Part shown: positions 29,471 through 37,069 of the stretch, piece after piece
Layout: the number at the start of each line of letters is the position of its first letter
How positions within the stretch are numbered: the stretch's first letter is position 1
Assembly: GCA_003288255.1 (NCBI GenBank)
Contig: CP026601.1
Coordinates: 1-64,000, forward strand
Length of the DNA stretch: 64,000 nt
Direction of reading: 5' to 3'
DNA from: Clostridiaceae bacterium 14S0207
GTDB lineage: Bacteria > Bacillota > Clostridia > Clostridiales > Clostridiaceae
Translations under genes and position numbers: made by a program
The notes under the pieces: generated by a model
The model's database searches: none
What the model was told of the DNA's origin: nothing
What the model saw: the letters and a program-made list of their open reading frames with translations, nothing else

Positions 29471-29725
29471 ATGAAGTATATATTTATTATAATAATTGCC
29501 CTGATAACATATGTAATTGGAACCTTTGTATTAAAAGAAAAACTAAGTAAGATAAAGCTTTCTTCTGCTAAGAAGAATATTATTATGTTTGCATATTCCT
29601 TTCTACTTGTTATACTTTCACATTTTAGTAATAAGTTAAATGTTTCTCAGATGATACATAATATAATATCTGGACTTTTAATTGGATTATTCGTTACACT
29701 TTCTTCATCTTTGAAAAAATCATAA
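29471..29725 (+). CDS. small membrane protein, tandem copy 2
   Basis: 84 aa paralogue of the preceding gene with the same plan: short helix, LKEKLSKIKLSSAKK loop, two more helices, SSLKKS end. It has its own promoter copy and a GGGGGAC-type site. Even the sequence after the stop (AAAGGTTTCAATGAATTAAT) is repeated after both genes, so the duplication unit includes promoter, gene and trailer. Confidence 0.7.
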   Translation: MKYIFIIIIALITYVIGTFVLKEKLSKIKLSSAKKNIIMFAYSFLLVILSHFSNKLNVSQMIHNIISGLLIGLFVTLSSSLKKS

Positions 29726-29750
29726 AGGTTTCAATGAATTAATTTTATAA

Positions 29751-29933
29751 TATTATGGATGGTTATACAAATTTAAGGCATACTTCATCTTCTCAATTTT
29801 AATACCAATTCTAGCACTCATAGTCGGTATAAACTTTCAACCCTATATTCTTGCAATTATGATGATATTAATAGAAACTGTGTTTAGTTTCATCCTTATA
29901 TTTCAAAATTTAAAAATCCTAAAGTTAAAATGA
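29751..29933 (+). pseudogene. hydrophobic ORF remnant without a start
   Basis: An open frame of 60 codons and stop directly after the trailer of copy 2, with two hydrophobic segments (FIFSILIPILALIVGIN and ILAIMMILIETVFSFILIF) and a basic end KILKLK. No ATG/GTG/TTG precedes the coding-like part and a stop lies just upstream, so it looks like the 3' end of a lost membrane protein gene. Confidence 0.4.
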
Positions 29934-29956
29934 AATTTTAAAGGTATCCTAAATAT

Positions 29957-30010
29957 AAAAAACAAGAAATAAAAGGGTAAAAAATTACTCTTTTATTTCT
30001 TGTTTTTTTA
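29957..30010. terminator. bidirectional terminator between remnant and rep
   Basis: Long hairpin, AACAAGAAATAAAAG pairing with CTTTTATTTCTTGTT, with A run before and T run after. It serves the leftward rep gene and the rightward remnant. Confidence 0.85.
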
Positions 30011-30028
30011 AAGTTCATGTTTTTTATA

Positions 30029-31816
30029 CTATGAATTTTTCTTTAAATACTTTATCTTGAAATCTTCCCTATTATCCAGTCCTAAAGCCATTGCAAGATT
30101 GTTATATAAGAAGTATTTAAATAACTTGGATTTAACTTGCTTTTCTTTAAGTTGAAACCATTCTTCCTGCTTTTCTATAACCTTTTCTCTCTCATCATCT
30201 GAAATATCTTGATTTAATATAATTCCAAATTCTCTAATTTTGCTTTCATACTCCACATTTAATTGTTGTAGAATAGAATTATGAATAATTTCATATCCAA
30301 ATTGATCTTCTTTTTTATATTTTTTAATAGCCTTTTCTAGATATTTTTCATAGGCATTATCTATTTCCATATTTAATTCTTCCGCTGTTTTACTTTGTTT
30401 CTTTTTAGCACTTTCCACAATTTTTATTATATGTTTATGAGTTTCATCTAAATTAAGAAAACCAGAAGTTAATGCCCAATTTAGAACTGCTCCAAAGCTT
30501 GTCTTAATTTTATTATCATTAGCCTGTTCTTGAAGCCATAAAACATATTTAGTAATTTCCCATATATCATGTTCCTTTAGAACACTTTCTGCCTTATTTT
30601 CACTAAATCCTACTATATTAACTAAATATGCATGCATGTCCTCAGGTATAAATAGGTCATTTTGCCCTTTATTAGCCTTTTTAAGAGCTTTTTTACTATC
30701 CTTCGATGTTTTCCCTATCTTTTTATTTACTTCCCTTAAAAAGTCCTCTTTGGAAATTGAAAATAATATGTATAATTGTGGTTCTTGATCATTATTTGGA
30801 AACTCATCAGAAAAAAGAAAGTCTTTTATTACATCTATGTCTCTTAAACTCTTTAATGGTTTTAGTAGTTTCTCCTTAATTTTTGAAGGTTGATATGGAT
30901 ATATGGGAAGTTTTTGGGATAAAACTTTAAAACTTCTCTTAATGTATTGAGCTTTTTTATCTCCTATGTATTGATTTCCTTGGACATATAAATAAAGTCT
31001 TCTGTAAAATCCCCTAGAAGGCAGATTATAATATTTCTCTTTATTAAAATATTTAAAGAACTGATATCTAATGTTATTTATTATAATTTTGTTAAAGTTT
31101 ACAGTACATCTATTATCATTGTATACTTCATCTTTCTTTTTCTTCTTAGATCTAAATCTAACATCCGTTAACAACGAAAACATATCTACGTTATTTATTA
31201 CATACTCTTGATTCTTTTTATCATAAATAACACCATTAGTAAAACTATAATATTGAGCATTCCTTAGTCTTGATATTTCTTCTTTTAATTTTTTAATAGC
31301 ATCTCCTCCATGGGATTTTCCCATATAATCTAATAACTCATTTAAAGTAAATTTAAGTTCATCTGAATCTATCTTATAACATTGTTTCATGTTATCGAAG
31401 GATATAGGTCCAAGTTTTTCTAAATATAATCCTATTAAACTATTCCAAACATCTAAACTTTGGAGATTTGGCATAGAATTTGCTATTAAAAGTTCTCTTT
31501 TAATGCCTTTACTATCATACCACATCCTATAAACTACAGGAAACTGCATAGCATTTAACTTAGGATTTCCTTTATTTAAATCTTCTACAATTCTTCTTAA
31601 TACATCTTCCACTTCTTCACTTAAATCTTTCGTTCTAACTAAACTTTCAATGGTTTCAACTTCTTTTTTACTAGATATAAATAAGGGTTGTTCTACTATA
31701 TTTACATCTGCAATAGTAGCCGATTTTAGCATTTTAGGTTTGTTATCCACACCCTTGTCCACAGAATATTCACACCCTTTATCATTGATTTTTCTAGTGT
31801 TATATAATTTGTACAC
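30029..31816 (-). CDS. plasmid replication initiator, large Rep (RepA-like)
   Basis: 595 aa, basic, with coiled-coil-rich C-terminal third. It resembles the large Rep/RPA-type initiators of clostridial plasmids: an N-terminal region of winged-helix character (NLQSLDVWNSLIGLYLEKLGP, YYSFTNGVIYDKKN), a NLPSRGFYRRLYLYVQG block and a KRSFKVLSQKLP block. The identification rests mainly on context: a tandem array of 22-bp iterons lies directly upstream and a perfect DnaA box lies in its first codons. The start is uncertain: GTG at 31816 has no good ribosome binding site; in-frame GTG codons and an ATG at 31732 are alternatives. Confidence 0.75.
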   Translation of the reverse strand: MYKLYNTRKINDKGCEYSVDKGVDNKPKMLKSATIADVNIVEQPLFISSKKEVETIESLVRTKDLSEEVEDVLRRIVEDLNKGNPKLNAMQFPVVYRMWYDSKGIKRELLIANSMPNLQSLDVWNSLIGLYLEKLGPISFDNMKQCYKIDSDELKFTLNELLDYMGKSHGGDAIKKLKEEISRLRNAQYYSFTNGVIYDKKNQEYVINNVDMFSLLTDVRFRSKKKKKDEVYNDNRCTVNFNKIIINNIRYQFFKYFNKEKYYNLPSRGFYRRLYLYVQGNQYIGDKKAQYIKRSFKVLSQKLPIYPYQPSKIKEKLLKPLKSLRDIDVIKDFLFSDEFPNNDQEPQLYILFSISKEDFLREVNKKIGKTSKDSKKALKKANKGQNDLFIPEDMHAYLVNIVGFSENKAESVLKEHDIWEITKYVLWLQEQANDNKIKTSFGAVLNWALTSGFLNLDETHKHIIKIVESAKKKQSKTAEELNMEIDNAYEKYLEKAIKKYKKEDQFGYEIIHNSILQQLNVEYESKIREFGIILNQDISDDEREKVIEKQEEWFQLKEKQVKSKLFKYFLYNNLAMALGLDNREDFKIKYLKKNS

Positions 31817-31871
31817 AAATTATATAAATTTATTTTAAGTATGTAAACTTATATAAAAATCCTATCATATA

Positions 31872-32003
31872 TTATCAAGGAGTTCAACGAAAATATCAAG
31901 GAGTTCGTAGAAAATATCAAGGAGTTCACAGAAAATATCAGGGAGTTCACAGAAAAAAACAAGGAGTTCGTAGAAAATATCAAGGAGTTCACAGAAAAAA
32001 AAT
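31872..32003 (+). repeat. six tandem 22-bp iterons
   Basis: Copies of ATATCAAGGAGTTCACAGAA with period about 22 bp, varying mainly at the RYRG positions (ACG, GTAG, ACAG). Two helical turns per unit, as expected for Rep binding on one face. Confidence 0.85.
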
Positions 32004-32442
32004 AGCTGTAGCCATTGGTACAACTGTCCTTGAAAAAATGTTTACAACAACACTATATTTATACTATATATTATACTGTTTTTATACTATAGAAAAATCT
32101 AAGCTTATTTAAAAATATCATAAAAAACCATATAAGCATTGATACATCTAACTTCTATGAAACATTAACCTAAATAAAATATACTTAAGAATATCAGGGA
32201 ACAAAAGATAAATAACAGGAAATAGAAAAAAAATATCAAGGAACAGAAAAAAAGATAATGTCTGTAACCATTGATATATCTTACTTTTAAAAAAATTTAT
32301 AACAACTTTATATACTATTATCATTATATATCTTTACTTTATTTAATCTATATAAGTATATTTATCTAAAATATCAGGGCATTCGCAGAAAAAATAACTG
32401 TAGTTTTTGATATATCTAACTAGAATAAAGAATAACTATATC

Positions 32443-32538
32443 TTACTTTGTATCTTCAATAGCTGATTTAACAGCATATTTTATTATAAAAAAAAGTATA
32501 ATTCCTTTTAATGACTCTACTAATAGTTCTAAAAACAT
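32443..32538 (-). CDS. 31-aa hydrophobic peptide
   Basis: ATG at 32538 with a clear GGAGG site at 7-nt spacing. The peptide has an acidic start (MFLELLVESLKG), one membrane helix (IILFFIIKYAV) and a charged tail (KSAIEDTK). It lies inside the origin region between the two plasmid-maintenance genes. Size, helix and place recall type I toxin peptides of plasmids, but no antisense RNA promoter has been identified, so the role is an inference. Confidence 0.5.
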   Translation of the reverse strand: MFLELLVESLKGIILFFIIKYAVKSAIEDTK

Positions 32539-32691
32539 CCTATATCCTCCATATTTATAATTTTAAATTATCCATATAAATACATAGTACATTAAATTAT
32601 ACAATTATTCAATATATACCTACTTTTGTAAGTATACTATAATTAACTTAATACATTTATAAAAATTACGGAAAATATCAAGGCACTCATA

Positions 32692-32726
32692 GAAAAAAGC
32701 AGTTGTATCTGCAAATACAACTGCTC
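32692..32726 (-). terminator. terminator of the partition operon
   Basis: Hairpin AGCAGTTGTAT / ATACAACTGCT with an A run on the left of the + strand, right after the HipA-like gene in the leftward direction. It overlaps the last degenerate iteron. Confidence 0.8.
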
Positions 32727-32735
32727 TCTATTTCT

Positions 32736-33908
32736 TTATAAGGAATCTATAACATCACATCTACTTAAAATCAGTTTTTTTATACCTTCTTTATACCATT
32801 CAGGACAGTGAAACCAATTTATAGTATCTAATTTTAATCTTAAAATTTTAGTCCAATGCTTATATCGTGATTTATAATTCTCTATAACATACTTTGCTAA
32901 AACATTATTCTTTGATACAAAACTTGGATGAGGTTCTGAATACTCTACTAAATCCCTATTAAAGTCATCAGGCATAGCACTGGACATTAAAGAATATCCA
33001 TGGTCAAATAATGGAGCAAAACATAGTAGCTCTTGGGAGTCATTATCTATAATAAATCCAAAGTTTCCTAGATGCCTATCTCTATTTTCTATTATATAAT
33101 CAAAAACTATCATATCTAAAAAGTCTTGTCTAAATTCATTAGGTATCCAACTTATAACACTGGTAAACTTCCATTTATTTTTATTAGGTTCTATAGATTC
33201 TAAAAAATACCTAACAGGTAAATATCCCTTATCCTTGCTTGTAAAGATCTCACACACTGAGCAATTTTGATTATGCCATTTATCAGTCAGATATGGTATG
33301 CAATTTACCTTTAAAATTCTTCCCAACTCACTTACTATAGCTTCTGCAAAATGTTCTTTATCTAAATTAGCGGCTCCTATATTGCCTCTTTTATACAATA
33401 AAAGTTTATTATCTATTCTTCTCCATGCCTTATTCATAACTCCTTGAGTTGTAAGTTCAGGTGAAGATACCTTTGGAGTGTTTACTGTACCGCCTAGACT
33501 TGTATTATTACCAAAGAAGGTTATAAGACCTAAAGCTTCTTGAAAGTTATTGTCATATAAGTTATATTTAGTCCAACATAGATCCAAAGGATATGTATCC
33601 TTGCCCTCTAAAGGCTTTATCCAATAACTATCATTTAAGCTAAATCCGTTATTTAACTTTAGATAATCAAGTGCACTTGGATTTTCTTTAAAATCTAAGG
33701 ATTCTATTAACTTTTCTAAATGGTTTCTATTAGTAGGAATTACCCTACTTTTAAACCATGTATTCAAATCACCTATATTATGTTTTAGTATATATGGAAT
33801 TGCTTTTTTATCAAATATTTGTATAATAGGATATTTCCCATCTATATCTAATTCATCACTAAATATTAATACTGGTATATCTTTATTCATAAGATATAAT
33901 TTACTCAT
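32736..33908 (-). CDS. HipA-like Ser/Thr kinase in the partition operon
   Basis: 390 aa. The C-terminal half carries HipA-family kinase marks: the catalytic loop NRDRHLGNFG (275-284, Asp277, Asn282) and a metal-binding FDHG (301-304, Asp302). Lys173 in LLLYKRG is a candidate ATP-lysine. The N-terminal half (about 1-130) is not HipA's usual N-subdomain and no HipB-like antitoxin gene lies next to it. It is third in a leftward operon with parM and parR (38-bp gap). A kinase here could act on partition or host proteins, or serve as an addiction element; these are guesses. Confidence 0.75.
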   Translation of the reverse strand: MSKLYLMNKDIPVLIFSDELDIDGKYPIIQIFDKKAIPYILKHNIGDLNTWFKSRVIPTNRNHLEKLIESLDFKENPSALDYLKLNNGFSLNDSYWIKPLEGKDTYPLDLCWTKYNLYDNNFQEALGLITFFGNNTSLGGTVNTPKVSSPELTTQGVMNKAWRRIDNKLLLYKRGNIGAANLDKEHFAEAIVSELGRILKVNCIPYLTDKWHNQNCSVCEIFTSKDKGYLPVRYFLESIEPNKNKWKFTSVISWIPNEFRQDFLDMIVFDYIIENRDRHLGNFGFIIDNDSQELLCFAPLFDHGYSLMSSAMPDDFNRDLVEYSEPHPSFVSKNNVLAKYVIENYKSRYKHWTKILRLKLDTINWFHCPEWYKEGIKKLILSRCDVIDSL

Positions 33909-33946
33909 AGGTTCCTCCTTTCTATGGTATTAAAGATATCTTTAAT

Positions 33947-34243
33947 TTATTCTGGCATATCTAAAAAGGCATCTTGAATGCTATTATCTAGGTCTTTATT
34001 TATTACATCCTCAACCTTTTTAGGAGATTCCTCAATTGAAGATTCATTACTTGTAACACTACACTCATTCATAAGTTTTTTAATCATTTCTTCTATATAA
34101 GACTTATCCATATGGGAATCATCAAATTTTAATATCATTCTCTCAAGTGCTGCACTTCTTGAACTTAATTTATTTTTAATCTGATATTCCTCTATCTTTT
34201 CTATAATATCTTCTTCTAGATTAAAACTAATAGTTTTCTTCAT
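33947..34243 (-). CDS. parR: ParR-type ribbon-helix-helix centromere-binding protein
   Basis: 98 aa. The N-terminus MKKTISFNLEEDIIEKIEEYQ and KLSSRSAALERMILKF form a ribbon-helix-helix DNA-binding domain; the C-terminal half is acidic and low in structure, as in ParR proteins that bind ParM through the tail. It begins 15 bp after parM. Its likely binding site is the inverted-repeat array upstream of parM. Name given on context and fold. Confidence 0.75.
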   Translation of the reverse strand: MKKTISFNLEEDIIEKIEEYQIKNKLSSRSAALERMILKFDDSHMDKSYIEEMIKKLMNECSVTSNESSIEESPKKVEDVINKDLDNSIQDAFLDMPE

Positions 34244-34258
34244 GGACTATCACCTTTT

Positions 34259-35176
34259 CTACTTAAAAATTCTAGTTCCTACTAGATATAAGCCTTTAGC
34301 AGTTGCCATTTGAGGATCATCTACAAGTTTAAAATCCTTATCAAATTCCATGTTTAAAGCTGTACCTCCTGATATATATACATCCATTTCATCAAGGTTG
34401 ATCCAGTTATCTTCGATTTCTTGGCTTATTCTTTCACTTAAAGATTCATAAGCATTTTTCTTTAAAACCTCGTAGTCATTAGATGTATCTATTTCGTTTA
34501 AATCCTTCATTATGTTTTCGTCTTCTAATTTATTTTGGACAAACTCTAAGGCACTTCTATTACCAAGTTCTATAGTTTTAGATCTTTTATCATTAAACTT
34601 TAAGCCCTTATCAAAGTAACTAATTTCAGTTGTTCTAAAACCTACTGATACAATTCCTGTAGGTTTTTCAGTAGCACATTTATCTTTAACTTCCCACATA
34701 AGTGCAGCGTCACCTTCACGGAAGATCTTAACGTCTACTATTTTAATATTTTTATATCCACCATTAATTTTATCCTTAATTGTAATTTCTTTATCTTTAT
34801 ATTTTTCTGTAACTTCACTTAAAGTTGATTTTTTAAATATTTTATAAGGAACACCTAACATTAATTTAACCTTATCGGCTATGGCAACTTCATTTAAAGC
34901 AGCATATAAAAGCTTTTCTGCTGTAGTTGTTGTTTTACTATCTTTACTGTTTCTAGTTGGAGTATACCCTTCTTTTTCTGCAAGCATTCCAGCAAAGTAA
35001 CTTTCCTTATTGTGTTCTATAAAAATAGGTTGATCATATAAAGAAAAATCTAAATTTCTACCAAGCCCTATAACACTTTTAAATAAACAACTTTTCTTTT
35101 GCTCATTATATTCACTATAAGCTTTGGTGTAACCCCTACCAAGGTCCATACCTATTATTTGTACATCATTTTCCAT
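34259..35176 (-). CDS. parM: ParM-like actin partition ATPase
   Basis: 305 aa actin-like protein. The phosphate-1 loop IIGMDLGRGYTKAY (residues 7-20) and the GTALNMEFD / IYISGG-type adenosine segment near 268-276 are visible, with GIVSVGFRTTEI as phosphate-2. It polymerises to push plasmid copies apart, coupled to the centromere by ParR. First gene of the operon, ATG with AGGAGG site. The strain-level subtype (ParM, AlfA, Alp7) cannot be told from sequence reading. Confidence 0.88.
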   Translation of the reverse strand: MENDVQIIGMDLGRGYTKAYSEYNEQKKSCLFKSVIGLGRNLDFSLYDQPIFIEHNKESYFAGMLAEKEGYTPTRNSKDSKTTTTAEKLLYAALNEVAIADKVKLMLGVPYKIFKKSTLSEVTEKYKDKEITIKDKINGGYKNIKIVDVKIFREGDAALMWEVKDKCATEKPTGIVSVGFRTTEISYFDKGLKFNDKRSKTIELGNRSALEFVQNKLEDENIMKDLNEIDTSNDYEVLKKNAYESLSERISQEIEDNWINLDEMDVYISGGTALNMEFDKDFKLVDDPQMATAKGLYLVGTRIFK

Positions 35177-35267
35177 TTTAAACTCCTCCTACTTTGGGTT
35201 TATATTTCATTTTTAATAATTTTCTCGTAAAATCCATCCTGGAATAATTATACAATAATTTTTATTA

Positions 35268-35643
35268 CTTTTCAATAGTTTTTCAATGGTTTTCTATTAA
35301 AGATTTAAATTGTATTAATTTATTTTTGTGTTTTTATTGATTTTCTATTGTTTTTTCAATAGATTTCTATTGATTTTTCTTGTGTTGAAATTTTTTCTAA
35401 ATCTTTCAATAGATATCTAATAGTTTTTTAATAGAAACCTATTGATTAATTTTTAAGTTCTTTTGTTAAGTTGCTTTCTATTGGAAATCTATTTATTTTC
35501 TATTGGCTTTCTGTTAAAAAGTAAATTAAAAAAATACATTCAATAGAAATTTAATAAAATTCCATTAGATTTCTATTGAATACTAAACGAAGTTTTAATG
35601 TGCGTCTGTTTTTTATTGGTTTTTCAATAGATTTCTATTGATA
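35268..35643. repeat. candidate centromere (parC) of inverted CAATAGAAA repeats
   Basis: Some fifteen half-sites of CAATAGAAA/TTTCTATTG, many paired as TTTCAATAGATTTCTATTG or AATAGAAACCTATTG, spread over about 375 bp just upstream of parM. There is no coding sequence. Position and repeat character fit a ParR-bound centromere that also controls the operon. Confidence 0.75.
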
Positions 35644-35667
35644 GACTTTTTAAATAAATTTATAGTA

Positions 35668-35846
35668 ATGACACTTTGTTTTAAATATAAACTTAAGATT
35701 ATACTTAAAATAAATGGTTTAAAAAACTATACTATTTACTTTTTTTGGTGTCATAACTCTTGTAATTTTTGACACTTATGTAATAAAACTGTATAATCAA
35801 TATATTTAGTGGTGTCAAAAGTTATATTCAAAGGTGGTATCAAAAG
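35668..35846. promoter_or_regulatory. cluster of GTGTCA/TGACAC sites around the resolvase-like gene promoter
   Basis: TGACAC at about 35668 and 35770, GGTGTC at about 35747 and 35811, and GGTATC at about 35833, the last two in direct repeat with a common (A/C)AAAAGT tail. The pair GTGTCA...TGACAC (35748-35775) brackets the -35. They look like binding sites of the neighbouring recombinase-like protein. Confidence 0.5.
35769..35797 (+). promoter_or_regulatory. consensus sigma-A promoter
   Basis: TTGACA (35769-35774), 17 bp, TATAAT (35792-35797): a perfect match. The transcript would start near 35804, which rules out the GTG at 35809 as a normally led start and supports the ATG at 35851. Confidence 0.85.
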
Positions 35847-35850
35847 TATA

Positions 35851-36432
35851 ATGATTTATGGATATGCCAGTGTAAATATTTATGATGAAAATTTAGAACA
35901 TAAACTAAATGAGCAAATAGGAATGTTATTTTGTAATGGCTGTACTAAAGTTATTGAAGAAAAATATGTACTTAAGGAACCTCGAATTAGACTTAATGAA
36001 CTAAAAATAAGTTTAGTTGAAGGAGATATATTAGTTGTAACTAAGCTAGATAGGTTATCTCATAATCTAAATTCTGCTTATAAATTCATTTTACAGCTTA
36101 TAAAAGGAAAAATAGGTATCATTATACTCGATATAGGTTTAATTGACTACAGAAAGGAATCTGAGCCTATTTTAAAAGCTATTACTTCTATAATCCAATT
36201 TAACAAAACAATAAAAATGGAAAAAATACAAACTGGAAAAGCTTTAGCAAGAAATTTACCTAACTATAAAGAAGGTAGACCTAAAAAATATAGTAATGAA
36301 AAAATACAAGAAGCTCTAAAACTTCTTTCTGTAAATGGTGGGAAGTATAGTTACAATGAAACAGAAAGAATTACAGGTATAAGTAAAAGTACCTTACTTA
36401 GAGAAAATAAAAAACAGACCAGAACTTTTTAA
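35851..36432 (+). CDS. serine-recombinase-like protein lacking catalytic residues
   Basis: 193 aa from ATG 35851 (an upstream GTG frame exists but starts at the transcription start). The fold pattern of a small resolvase is plain: GYASVNIYDENLE, GDILVVTKLDRLSHNLN and a C-terminal Hin-like helix-turn-helix (GRPKKYSNEKIQEAL, ITGISKSTLLRENK). However, the GYARVS motif reads GYASVN, so the catalytic Ser (Ser10 of gamma-delta) is Asn9 and the first Arg is Ser7; the second Arg of DRLxR is His and the late ER pair is lost. It cannot be an ordinary recombinase and is more likely a DNA-binding regulator. It has a perfect promoter and clustered GTGTCA sites upstream. Confidence 0.75.
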   Translation: MIYGYASVNIYDENLEHKLNEQIGMLFCNGCTKVIEEKYVLKEPRIRLNELKISLVEGDILVVTKLDRLSHNLNSAYKFILQLIKGKIGIIILDIGLIDYRKESEPILKAITSIIQFNKTIKMEKIQTGKALARNLPNYKEGRPKKYSNEKIQEALKLLSVNGGKYSYNETERITGISKSTLLRENKKQTRTF

Positions 36433-36446
36433 TTCTGATCTGTTTG
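36411..36446. terminator. bidirectional terminator overlapping the gene ends
   Basis: Hairpin AACAGACCAGAA / TTCTGATCTGTT around CTTTTTAA, covering the stop codons of the convergent resolvase-like and small membrane genes. Confidence 0.7.
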
Positions 36447-36650
36447 GAATATAAATATTAAGTTAATAATCAAAGATATTACAATTATTATTATAGGACA
36501 TTTATAAATGTATTCATTAGGATTAGTAAAATGTGAACCTGTAAGCTTATCTAAATGATAATAGACCTTAGAAAATAATAATACTAGTATTGTGGCAAAA
36601 ACATGTAAATTGAAAGTAATAAATAAATACTTAAATTTTCTATTTTTCAT
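36429..36650 (-). CDS. small two-helix membrane protein
   Basis: 73 aa with a basic start MKNRKFKYLF, helices at about 8-28 and 50-68, and a short loop with TGSHFTNPNEY. It has an AGGAGG site at 6-nt spacing. It converges with the resolvase-like gene, the two ends overlapping by four bases. Function unknown. Confidence 0.65.
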   Translation of the reverse strand: MKNRKFKYLFITFNLHVFATILVLLFSKVYYHLDKLTGSHFTNPNEYIYKCPIIIIVISLIINLIFIFQTDQN

Positions 36651-36923
36651 AGAAATCCTCCTAAAGACAACCCCTGTATTATTAGATATTTATCTAATAA
36701 GTATATTTGAAATAATAATACCTAAAATTGGTTCTTATTTCTAAATGCATTATACTCTATTTTTTTCACTTAAAGAACGTAATTTTTAATATTAAAACTA
36801 GAAAATTTTACTAAAAATAATAACATTGTCGTATTATTATTTTTATAATTTAAAACATATATTTTAAATATATATTTTATTGACATGGGAGGCATTGAAA
36901 ATAAAGGGATGAGGGCAGATGAA

Positions 36924-37044
36924 GGTACCTTAAAAGGAATAAAGGTACCCTAAAAGGAAAATGAAAGTTGTAAATGTACCTTAAAAGGAATAAAATGTAC
37001 CCTAAAAGGAAGCAAAAAAAATTTATATGTATCCTAAAAGGAAG
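36924..37044 (+). repeat. five iterons upstream of the Rep_3 gene
   Basis: GGTACCTTAAAAGGAA-type units beginning at 36924, 36944, 36975, 36996 and 37029. The steps of 20, 31, 21 and 33 bp are two or three helical turns, so all sites face one side of the helix. The last two lie in what would be the 5' end of a longer reading frame, showing that the true start is downstream. Confidence 0.85.
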
Positions 37045-37069
37045 CAAAAAATTAAGGAGAAAAAAAGCT

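Larger units (their letters stand above)
31740..32690. other. probable replication origin of the first replicon
   Basis: Combines a perfect DnaA box TTATCCACA (31743-31751) with a near match TTGTCCACA (31755-31763), six tandem iterons (31872-32003), a very AT-rich stretch (about 32020-32110) and four further degenerate iterons at about 32194, 32234, 32370 and 32668. Longer similarity follows several iterons: a CTGTARCCATTGRTA block at about 32007, 32262 and, weaker, 32394 and 32137. Confidence 0.7.

Noticed and set aside
31872-32003. Possible CRISPR array (regular 22-bp repeats)
   Set aside because: The units are directly adjacent with no unique spacers, they lie upstream of a rep gene and no cas gene is present; they are iterons.
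35268-35643. Possible CRISPR or phage attachment repeats
   Set aside because: Repeats are inverted half-sites at irregular spacing directly upstream of parM; centromere is a better fit.
35809-35850. GTG start of the resolvase-like protein at 35809
   Set aside because: A consensus promoter predicts a transcript start near 35804, leaving no leader; the family alignment begins at Met 35851.
36974-37069. Upstream extension of the Rep_3 protein
   Set aside because: The codons are iteron sequence and a good ribosome binding site precedes the GTG at 37070.
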